Shown piece after piece: positions 1-6,724 of a stretch of 6,724 nucleotides of DNA. Each line of letters begins with the position of its first letter. Position 1 is the stretch's first letter. The stretch comes from Candidatus Altimarinota bacterium (GTDB lineage Bacteria; Patescibacteriota; Gracilibacteria; BD1-5; UBA2023), in contig SSGK01000065.1 in the NCBI GenBank assembly GCA_008015855.1, positions 1 through 6,724 of the forward strand, given 5' to 3'. The position numbers and the translations under genes were made by a program. The notes under the pieces were generated by a model. That model worked only from the letters and a program-made list of their open reading frames with translations, was not told the origin of the DNA and searched no databases.

Positions 1-1546
1 CAAAATGGCTGAAAAGGTAATTGCTGGGTACAAGAAAAAGGAGTTTGAAATCATCCCAGATCGCTTTAATAAAACCTTTGAAGATTGGATTTTCAACCTT
101 CGAGATTGGTGTATATCTCGCCAGCTTTGGTGGGGACATCAGATTCCAGCCTATTATCACAGGGAAACATGAGAACTTCTGGGAGTAACTACCAATCCAG
201 CTGAACTCTATAGCAAACACGGGGAAGAGAACGTTCGACGTGATGATGATGTGCTTGATACCTGGTATTCAAGTGGTCTTTGGCCATTCTCTATTCTCGA
301 TTGGGACATGGAAGATCCTGGAGAATTATTTAAAAAATTCTATCCAGCAAATGTACTCGAAACAGGACATGATATTATATTCTTTTGGGTAATTCGAATG
401 CTCCTTATGGGATACGAATATACGAATCAGACACCATTTAAAACCATCTACCTCCATGGACTCGTATTTGATGAAACAGGACGAAAGATGTCAAAGTCTT
501 GGGGAAATGTGGTTGATCCGATTGAAGTAATTGAGAAATATTCTTCTGATGCCCTTCGTCTTTCTTGTGTACTCGGAAATACTCCAGGAAATAATCTCAA
601 CTTTTCAATGCGAAATGTGGAAGAATATTCCCTCTTCCTCAATAAATTTTGGAATATTGCGCGATTTGTATCGATGAATATTGGAACCATTGAAAAATCC
701 GATTCAGAAATTGCTGAGATCCTTAAGGCAAATAAGCGCTCCCTTCTTCCATATGAGAAATGGATACTCTCACGCATGTCATACATTACAAAACAAGTGA
801 CGCAAGGAATGGATGATTACACCTTTGCACAAGCGGGTTCAGAATTATTTACATTCATTCGTGATGAATTTGCTGATTTTGCCATTGAAGCATATAAAAT
901 CACAAAGGATAAAAGTAAATTTGGGAAAGAAACACTCTCATACTGTCTTCTTACCATCCTAAAACTTGCTCATCCATATATTCCTTTCATTACGGAAGCA
1001 CTCTACAAAAATATAACTACCGATGAAACCATTATGCTTTCATCATGGCCAAAATGTGATTTCTCTCGTGATACAGAATTAGAAGTTCACATGAATGTTA
1101 TATTTGATATCGTCCGAAGTGTTCGAAATATTCGAGCTCGCTCTCAGATTAAGCCAGGAGAGCTTCGTGAAATACGCATCCTCCCTGCTCTCAGCTCTGA
1201 TGAATTTCTCGAAAAGAATCTGGATCTTATTGCATGACTCGCAAAGGGAAATGCCTCTATTATTGAAGATAAAATCACTGATTCAAGCTGGTCATACGAT
1301 GTTGTGAAAAATATTGATGTCTACGTAGATACTCACATTGATCAGGATGAAATTGAGGGGGAACGTACACGACTCAAGGAACAAATCGAAGACAAAAAGG
1401 AGTACATTCGTATACTCAATGTAAAACTGATGAATCAAAACTTTGTAGCAAATGCTCCAGAAAAAGTGGTTCGTGCTGAAATGGAAAAGAAAAAACAAGC
1501 AGAAGACCAACTCGTGAAACTAGAAGAAAAGTATGCAAGTCTCTAA
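1..1546 (+). CDS. valS: Valyl-tRNA synthetase, C-terminal part (5' end outside window)
   Basis: Charges tRNA-Val with valine in the cytoplasm. The reading frame starts at base 2 (base 1 ends a preceding codon) and gives 514 residues to a UAA at 1544-1546; family members are usually about 850-950 residues, so the HIGH motif and most of the editing domain lie off the left edge. Visible in order: the WCISRQLWWGHQIP block (fragment residues about 37-50), DVLDTWYSSGLWPFS (about 83-97), the KMSKS ATP-binding loop at 485-499 (residues 162-166), the helical anticodon-binding domain (about 220-400), and the C-terminal tRNA-binding coiled coil (about 436-514) with the typical NAPEKVV block. Two in-frame UGA codons, at 170-172 and 1235-1237, are read as Gly; a standard-code reading would break the gene twice. 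Only 2 of 22 glycines here are UGA, the lowest share among the well-sampled genes. It converges on rsmA and shares its terminator. Confidence 0.96.
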
Positions 1547-1548
1547 AT

Positions 1549-1574
1549 AAAAAACTCCCATTTGGGAGTTTTTT
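1549..1574. terminator. Bidirectional intrinsic terminator between valS and rsmA
   Basis: Bases 1549-1559 (six A then CTCCC) pair perfectly with 1564-1574 (GGGAG then six T) around the 4-base loop ATTT. The A run on one side and the T run on the other make it a Rho-independent terminator in both directions. It begins 2 bases after the valS stop codon. It ends inside the rsmA stop codon (UAA at 1575-1573 on the minus strand), so the last rsmA bases are part of the stem. One hairpin thus serves both converging genes. Confidence 0.88.
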
Positions 1575-2394
1575 ATAAAGGAAATAATACCGAATATAAT
1601 TGAAACCAATCATCAAATTCCACCGCTTCTGGTCGAACTTTTTCATCATACCCAATACTCATTATTGCTTCTTTTATAGAAACATTTCAGAGTCATAAGT
1701 ATCCAGAAAGATTGGAGTAAAGGGTTTTTCTCGGGAAGCGAAAAGCATATTTCCAAAAATCCAATATTCTTTTTTCCTCTTCTTCATTTCTCTTCTTCTT
1801 GAGAACAAATCGAAGTACAATACTTTCTACTTTTGGGCTCGGTCGAAATGCTTCTTTTGGAACCATACGGACCAAATCAATTGATTCACATCGATATTGT
1901 ATGGCAAGTGATAAGTATGAATTATCGATTTTTTTTCATTTACTAGAAAGGATTTTCTCGCCTACTTCTTTCTGCATCATGATGACCATTTCATCTGGAC
2001 TCAGAGGCATTGCATAGAGAAAATGAAAAAGGATAGGAGAAGTGATATAGTATGGGATATTAGCAATGACACTGTAAGTACCAGAAACATCTCTATATTT
2101 CAATACATCTTGATGAAGAAGAGTAATAACTTCTCCTGTATGTTTCCAATCTGTTTGTATTCTTTTTTCGAGCAATTCTATCATATCAGAATCGAGCTCT
2201 AAGAGTCGGAGGTTTTGTGGTTTTTGTGCAATAATATACTCTGTGAGGGCTCCGTATCATGGTCATACCTCAATAATATCTCGATTCTCTATTTGAATAG
2301 CATGTGAAATATCGAATAATGCCGATTCATCAATAAGGAAATTTTGACCAAATGATTTTTTCGCACGGATATGGAGAAATTCTTCGTGATTCAT
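1573..2394 (-). CDS. rsmA: 16S rRNA (adenine1518-N6/adenine1519-N6)-dimethyltransferase
   Basis: Uses S-adenosylmethionine to dimethylate two adjacent adenines in the 3'-terminal hairpin of 16S rRNA late in 30S assembly. The complete gene gives 273 residues, the normal length for the family. Landmarks: N-terminal KKSFGQNFLID (about 12-22), SAM motif I EVGPGYGALT (42-51), the acidic residue of motif II in LLELD (E66), D96 in HQDVL, the catalytic NIPYYITSP block (112-120), MMQKEVGEKI after it, and FRPSPKVES in the C-terminal part. Five UGA codons are read as Gly: residues 44 and 46 (both inside motif I, 2263-2265 and 2257-2259), 153 (1936-1938), 234 (1693-1695) and 236 (1687-1689). The ATG at 2394 puts KKxxGQNFL at the usual distance from the start. 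No Shine-Dalgarno sequence is visible. A hairpin lies 7 bases upstream of the start codon, and the UAA stop overlaps the shared terminator. Confidence 0.97.
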
Positions 2395-2401
2395 AATAAG
2401 A

Positions 2402-2429
2402 AAATATGCCCGATATTACGAGCATATTT
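2402..2429 (-). terminator. Hairpin between the SLT-NlpC gene and rsmA (terminator or leader structure)
   Basis: In minus-strand RNA, the copies of 2429-2419 and 2412-2402 form an 11-bp stem with one G-U pair (2421/2410) around a 6-base loop. A U-rich tract, UUUUCUUAUU counting the last stem base, follows. It lies 16 bases past the stop of the SLT-NlpC gene, as an intrinsic terminator would. The stem is mostly A-U at its base and therefore weak. It ends only 7 bases before the rsmA ATG, so it could instead sit in the rsmA leader and affect translation. No promoter fits between hairpin and ATG. Confidence 0.5.
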
Positions 2430-2444
2430 AAAAGTTGCAAATAT

Positions 2445-2450
2445 TTTATA
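2445..2450 (-). promoter_or_regulatory. Possible -10 element for rsmA
   Basis: The minus strand reads TATAAA, 5 of 6 matches to the -10 consensus, overlapping the stop codon of the upstream hydrolase gene. Transcription from here would begin near 2437 and include the hairpin at 2402-2429 in a leader of about 40 bases. No convincing -35 is found 16-18 bases upstream, and such hexamers are common in AT-rich DNA, so this is weak. Confidence 0.2.
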
Positions 2451-4293
2451 CAATAGAAGCAGCGGTAAAGTTTGATTGCAAAGAAATAATTCTTTCATTC
2501 ACTTTTCCATCTCCGGAGCGTTTACCAGAGGCATCAATAACTTTTACCTTCCCATCCTGTACGGGACCAAGAGCAATAGCTACGTGGCTTACTCCTCGCT
2601 CTCCTCAATGCCAAAATACAAGATCTCATCGTTGTACATCCTGTATATCCTTTGCATGCTCTTTCGTCATACGATACAATCCTGCTGCTGTTTGGTAGAA
2701 GCTTGGAGCCAATCCAGCTCAAACCAGCGCCTTACAAACAAAATGAGAACAATCAATTCAAGATTCAGAGTTTCAACCAAAATCATACGGAGTCCCCATC
2801 CATGCGCGTGCTGAATTAATAAATTTCTCTACATCTGGTTTCCCGAGAGTATTGAGTGATTCAATAGGTTTCAGTGCTGTATTGTCGCTATATGTTTCAT
2901 TCGCATAGCCGCTCACTTGATAGAGTTCAGCTGCCGCTTGCATATATCCTTCTAGTGAATTATCACCAGAACGCATTTTTCGAGCAATGGCAGGATTTGA
3001 ACGCTTATATTCTGGTATGTGAGCAGATGTAACACCAGTCCCAGTATGATAGTAAATAACTGCTTGTGCCCAGTCACAATTCTTTTCTGTCTTTACATCA
3101 TGAAGATACGCACACGTTGCTTTAATTTGATCAACTGGATTTGTTCGATCGAGGGTTCATGAAAAATATTTCTTATTCATAGCATCCCAAGTTGATTTGA
3201 TATGCTGTCCAAGACCATATGCTCATGCGGTCTCTGGATTTCCATACTCTTTTGGACTACTCTGAGGATCAAATGTCCCACCAGTCTCTATCTTAATAAG
3301 TTGTACCACGAGTCGAGGTGGAATTCATGAAAACTTTGCACAGCTTTCATTAATTACTCAATGATATTTATTAATAAATTCCCCTTCACTTCCGATAGCA
3401 TCATTACTTTCATACGCCTCGATATCTTCTGGAAGATTCGTAAGCTTCTTCCCAGTATTTACATCAAAACGACGAGCTTTCATAGTCTCATTATCAAGCG
3501 CATCCTGATGTTTTTGAAGATTCTCAGAACTCATTTCCTGATTTGAATGAATCATAATCGTATCACCGTCATATACAGGAATATATGTTTTATTCGATGG
3601 ATTTGTTCCTGCATCATAGTACCCAGGTCGTGGAGTTAATGAAAATACTCCCGTTCTTGGAACTCGCTCCTTATGAGAATACCTTTGAGTTTCTTGAGAG
3701 TTATTTGGGATAACGGTAATTTCTTTTACGGTTGGAGGAAGAATATCTCCAATACCCATTCGTTTATTGAGGGATGCATTTTTTCCAAAATTTACCACCA
3801 AACGAGAACCAGGCTGAAAACTCTCATTGCTAATACTTGTGTCACCCAGAGATTCATCTATCGATGAATCATGAGCCAATAATATCTTTCGAACATCAAT
3901 TCCCTTCTTTTGAAGCAGGAGCATATCTCCTCGTGAAAGTGATTGAAATGAATTTCCATTTAAAATAGCTTCTCGTGCAGAAATCTGATCTGGAGAATAT
4001 CCGAGCGTATTATTTTTGGAACGCATCAATTCGAATTGCAGTATTCGCATCTTATCACGCTTGAGGGATCGAATCTTTATTGGATCCTTCTCATTCTTGA
4101 GAGCATCATTAATCGCTTGCAATTCTTCTTTTGCTGAAGAATCAAGCGGTTGAAGCTTCTTCTCAAGTTCTTGAAGATTCATTTTTACATCCGTTCGAAG
4201 GGATTCTGGACTTTTTGGTTTTTCAGATTTAAATGAACCTCCCAGTCATTCATTTAGGAAAAAAGCTCGTATTTTCATAGAGAATAGAAACAT
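2446..4293 (-). CDS. Bifunctional peptidoglycan hydrolase: SLT-type lytic transglycosylase + NlpC/P60 peptidase
   Basis: Predicted to cut both the glycan strand and the stem peptide of peptidoglycan. It is 615 residues from the ATG at 4293 (an in-frame ATG at 4278 is an alternative; a UAA lies upstream). Residues about 40-310 match no family I recognise: a charged helical stretch, then a probably beta-rich part. Residues about 312-420 look like an SLT fold: catalytic-Glu candidate E336 in IKIETGGTFDP, AYGLGQ at 358-363 (family G-L-M-Q), NPVDQI at 385-390 and YYHTG at 414-418. Residues about 495-615 are NlpC/P60: GTPYDFGG, nucleophile C515 in GIDCSHF, GDLVFWHG (556-563), H570 in VSHVAIALG; the usual third polar position holds D587 in VIDAS. 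Ten UGA codons are read as Gly (residues 16, 312, 323, 357, 379, 507, 512, 525, 556, 563). No clear signal peptide is visible; MFLFSMKIRAFFL is short and basic in the middle. Ends in UAA. Confidence 0.9.
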
Positions 4294-4303
4294 AATTTTG
4301 ATT

Positions 4304-4331
4304 ATTATTTATAATTTATAATTAATGTCAA
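4304..4331 (-). promoter_or_regulatory. Candidate promoter of the SLT-NlpC hydrolase gene
   Basis: The minus strand has a perfect -35 hexamer TTGACA (4331-4326), a 16-base spacer and AATAAT (4309-4304, 5 of 6 to TATAAT). It begins one base after the stop codon of the upstream M23 gene. The -10 ends 10 bases before the ATG at 4293, so the transcript would have a leader of only a few bases, or about 19 if translation starts at 4278. This suggests the gene can be transcribed separately from its neighbour. The surrounding AT richness gives several overlapping -10-like hexamers; the -35 is the stronger evidence. Confidence 0.45.
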
Positions 4332-4332
4332 T

Positions 4333-6312
4333 TTATTTTGACTGGATTCGGAAGTTATAATCATCTTCTATAAATCTTCATTTTAATGCTGACATACAGT
4401 GTATTACATTATTATGCCAATTCGTCTTGCTGGATGCATAAATCGTTCCTGTCTTATTTCCCCAACCTGACAAATCACTAATAGCATTATACTTGGCAAG
4501 AAATTTGTTATTGAACGTCTTTGTCATCCAGTTCACTCATTCTCGAGCGCTACCAAAAGTGTAAGTATCACCGCTATCTGTATTACCAACATTTCATATG
4601 TTATACGGTGTTTTTAGTCTATTTCCAAGAGAACTCTCCGCAAGTCATACACACATAAGGAAACTTGGATCAATCTTTGCTGCAAGAGCTTCCTCTGTCC
4701 ACATATTCCAATCATTAAATGCAGGTGCTGCATACTGCCAAAGAAGATATTTTTGTCGTTCTTGTTCATTGGCTCAACGAATTACGAGTTTTACTTGATA
4801 CTTTGAAAGATTCGCACCGCTTCCATATCGATCCTTGAGGTCTTCAATATATTTAAACTTATAGCGGGAAGCGAGATCATCAAAATTTAAATCTGAAATA
4901 TTGAGGTATCTAAGAGGATCCACCGATTCACGATTCTTCCAAACCTCAAAGTGAAGGTGTGGTCAAGTAGTCATAGGTCAAGCCCCCGGAGTTCCAGGTT
5001 GTCATCCACTCTTTGCAATAAGTTGTCACTGTTCAACAAATTGAAATGGCTCAACAAGAATTTCTGATAGATGTCCATACACGGAAACAAGTCAGTCTGG
5101 ATGACGAATCGCCATGTAAGAATACCCTTCAGGAGTTGGAGGAAGAACATAATACACATATCCCGGAGCAACCGATTTTACATCACTTCATTGATTCACA
5201 GGAATATCAATTGCTTCATGTTCACTTCCAAAAGCCTTATAATAGGATTCTTCATGGAAATACGTCGATATTCTATTTGCTTGTACCGGCCATGAAAATA
5301 CATTGCCCGTACCGAAATCAAGCGTATATTGAAGAAGTTTTTGTTCCAACTTATAAAACTGTTTTACCTTTAAACAAGCTCCTGTTTCATTCTCCATATT
5401 CATTACATCACTCGTAAGACATCCATAGTCTTTTGCAATATCCTTAAAGTCACCGAGGTAATTATTATACATATTTTGCCACTGTTCTTTTACTACCTTT
5501 TCAGCATTCTCTTGTTCAGTAAGAAATTGTGTATAAAGTGATTCCTCTCATTTTGTAATATTTAAAAGATTTTCCCTATCGGCACGCTGATATAACAGCA
5601 TTCTCTTATCGTATTCAAGTCGAATCTTTTCATCATCCAATTCCTTTTTGCGAATTTCCAATTCTGCTTTCACTGACTCAAATTTTCCGAGTATGACTCG
5701 ATAGTTATCCATATATTCCTTTCAAAGTTGTGCAACAAGACTATTGTAGTGAATATTGAGAAAAATACTGGAAAGATCCTCAGAATCCATGATAAGAACC
5801 TTTAACACATCTACATTTTCTTTATTATCATAGACCGTTGTTCCCTGATTATAGATAATATTCACATATTTGAGGATAATTTCCCTCTGTTCTTGAATTT
5901 TCTTACTCATATCAGAAATTTGTCCTTCAAGAGAAATAATTTCTCATTCTTTTGCGAGAATATTCCCTTCGGTTCGCTGAATCTGTAATAAGGTTGATTC
6001 TATACTCGTATCAAGTTCGCTAATTGTATTTTCAAGCGTTTTTCGCTTTCTCGTAGCATTTGATAATCCTGATGCATATTGGGTTTTTGCATTATTTATA
6101 CGACTCATATATGACTCGAGATTGGAAACAACCTTTTCCCGTTCAAATAATTTCTGTTCATCAGTCTGAGAAAAAGGAATAACATCAAAAAGGTATTCTT
6201 TTTCCTGCTCTTTAAAAGCATCAAGAATTTTTCCAGTACGTGAAACATCAGCAAATACAAAAGTGGTAGCAGCGGAAAGAAACAAGAATAGACTAATTTT
6301 ATACGGGTTCAT
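4333..6312 (-). CDS. Secreted M23 metalloendopeptidase with EnvC/PcsB-like coiled coil and C-terminal lysozyme-like domain
   Basis: Predicted wall hydrolase of 659 residues. Residues 1-21 form a signal peptide with a hydrophobic core and likely cleavage after VFA. Residues about 30-280 are a charged coiled coil containing VLIMDSEDLSSIF (about 175-187), resembling the hinge of EnvC/PcsB-type division hydrolases controlled by FtsEX. The M23 domain (about 335-475) has zinc ligands H365 and D369 (HEAID) and H454, with H414 (YGHL) and H452 (PHLHFE) as the other active-site histidines. Residues about 510-659 look lysozyme-like: E559 in GLAESSLG is the candidate catalytic acid, followed by NIGNVGNTD (571-579). 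Fourteen UGA codons are read as Gly (residues 123, 197, 255, 375, 407, 429, 437, 445, 450, 513, 556, 573, 592, 645). The ATG at 6312 was chosen because it starts exactly at the signal peptide; the in-frame ATG at 6387 would bury it. No Shine-Dalgarno sequence. Stop is UAA; 39 bases separate it from the next gene. Confidence 0.92.
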
Positions 6313-6330
6313 AGGAATGATATAATTCCT
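6313..6330. repeat. Inverted repeat abutting the M23 gene start codon
   Basis: AGGAAT (6313-6318) and ATTCCT (6325-6330) are perfect 6-base inverted repeats separated by GATATA. The element touches the ATG at 6312 directly and covers the -10-like hexamers on the minus strand. It could be a small operator or an RNA hairpin at the start codon; the short AT-rich stem makes chance possible. Confidence 0.35.
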
Positions 6331-6363
6331 GAATATCGTATCACAACAAGAACGAAAACGCAA
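6317..6363 (-). promoter_or_regulatory. Candidate promoter region of the M23 hydrolase gene
   Basis: The 94-base gap between the Mur-ligase-like gene and the M23 gene is long enough for a promoter, and two overlapping candidates are visible on the minus strand. One is TTGCGT (6363-6358), a 17-base spacer and an extended -10 TGATACGAT ending at 6335. The other is TTGTGA (6346-6341), 18 bases and TATCAT (6322-6317), which would start the RNA at about the ATG. A third, weaker pair is TTGTCA (6400-6395) with TATGGG (6377-6372). None is close to consensus in both hexamers, so the region rather than one site is called. Confidence 0.3.
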
Positions 6364-6406
6364 TAAATGAACCCATATTGAATTCAAAGATTCTTGACAA
6401 AATTAA

Positions 6407-6724
6407 CTAGTTCAGTGTCTTGAAAAAATCATTCTTTTTCCGCATCCAAGAATCACTCTGTCGACAAAGACGTGAAATAGATTCATTATCTGAAAGAAAT
6501 TCTTTTATTCCTTCTTCCAGAAAAATCGTATTCTGACTCCCTTTCACATAAATAATACTTTGCTTTGAAGTATCTTGATTTTTTAAGATGCTCGCAATAT
6601 AAGATCCGGCCTTTCGAGAATTAGAAAAATAAAAAATATTATCTTTATACTCACCAAACAGCATTGGATAAACAAATTTATTCATACTATCTCCCACCAA
6701 AAATATTTTATAAAAAAATCATTG
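6407..6724 (-). CDS. Mur-ligase C-terminal domain, probably MurF (5' end outside window)
   Basis: Likely the C-terminal end of UDP-N-acetylmuramoyl-tripeptide--D-alanyl-D-alanine ligase, the cytoplasmic enzyme that completes the peptidoglycan stem peptide. 105 residues are visible, ending in UAG at 6409-6407. The frame is open to the right edge, passing one UGA at 6721-6719 read as Gly. KIFLVGDSM (fragment residues 6-14) corresponds to the VLGDM strand of MurF, and IIYVKGSQNTIFLEEGIKEFL (about 58-77) to the ILVKGS...MEEVVRAL block of the same domain. The tail ISRLCRQSDSWMRKK follows. A TTG at 6700 could be mistaken for a start, but the domain clearly begins further upstream. It lies upstream of, and in the same direction as, the two hydrolase genes, which fits a wall-related function. 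The missing N-terminal and central domains prevent telling MurF from another Mur-ligase relative. Confidence 0.6.

Noticed and set aside
251..1237. Standard-code reading in which valS, rsmA and both hydrolases are broken by stop codons (pseudogenes)
   Set aside because: Every break is UGA, the frame continues without shift, and both sides of each UGA match the same family. Decay would also produce UAA/UAG stops and frameshifts, and none are seen.
2435..2814. Plus-strand open frames opposite the NlpC/P60 domain
   Set aside because: They are the complement of a well-supported domain-coding stretch and their translations show no family pattern.
4963..4965. UGA read as tryptophan (Mycoplasma-type code)
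   Set aside because: Here and in the RsmA SAM loop the families require glycine, and tryptophan is already encoded by UGG throughout.
5046..5417. Plus-strand 123-residue open frame opposite the M23 domain
   Set aside because: It lies wholly over the M23 catalytic region, whose minus-strand frame carries the HxxxD and HxH zinc-site motifs. The plus-strand product looks like a shadow.
6313..6387. Longer start for the M23 gene at the ATG at 6387
   Set aside because: It would add 25 residues ahead of a clear signal peptide and occupy most of the intergenic region holding the promoter candidates.
6394..6399. Perfect TTGACA on the plus strand, suggesting a plus-strand promoter
   Set aside because: No -10 hexamer lies 16-18 bases downstream and no plus-strand gene follows.
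6698..6700. TTG at 6700 as the start of a separate 97-residue gene
   Set aside because: The frame is open to the window edge with UGA as Gly, and the Mur-ligase strand KIFLVGDSM spans this codon, so it is internal.

Overview
The window comes from a bacterium that reads UGA as glycine (genetic code 25). That code is known from Candidatus Gracilibacteria and Candidatus Absconditabacteria (SR1) of the Candidate Phyla Radiation. Read with the standard code, every large gene here breaks into pieces. Read with UGA = Gly, five continuous genes appear with 32 in-frame UGA codons, many at glycines that are nearly invariant in their families, and all five end in UAA or UAG. The DNA is AT-rich and the genes are tightly packed.

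Layout. (1) Plus strand, 1-1546: the C-terminal 514 residues of valyl-tRNA synthetase, cut by the left edge. (2) 1549-1574: a perfect 11-bp hairpin flanked by A and T runs, serving as a shared terminator for two converging genes. (3) Minus strand, 1573-2394: a complete rsmA (ksgA), the 16S rRNA dimethyladenosine transferase. (4) Minus strand, 2446-4293: a 615-residue cell-wall hydrolase with an uncharacterised N-terminal half, an SLT-type lytic transglycosylase domain and a C-terminal NlpC/P60 cysteine peptidase. (5) Minus strand, 4333-6312: a 659-residue secreted hydrolase with a signal peptide, an EnvC/PcsB-like coiled coil, an M23 zinc endopeptidase and a C-terminal lysozyme-like domain. 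(6) Minus strand, 6407-6724: the C-terminal 105 residues of a Mur-ligase-like protein, probably MurF, cut by the right edge. Gaps between genes are 26 to 94 bases and hold candidate promoters and hairpins. No stretch over 300 bases lacks a gene.

Genes 6, 5 and 4 run in the same direction and form a peptidoglycan neighbourhood: precursor synthesis followed by two hydrolases. Each hydrolase joins a glycan-strand-cutting fold to a stem-peptide-cutting fold, so the pair covers four catalytic domains from unrelated families. This could serve division and wall turnover. Because characterised Absconditabacteria live on or prey upon other bacteria, action on a host wall is also possible, but nothing in the sequence decides between these. 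Glycine recoding is uneven: UGA supplies about 9% of glycines in the valS fragment, 42% in rsmA, and none of 18 in the N-terminal region of the SLT-NlpC protein. I see no tRNA, rRNA, CRISPR array, insertion sequence or phage gene.
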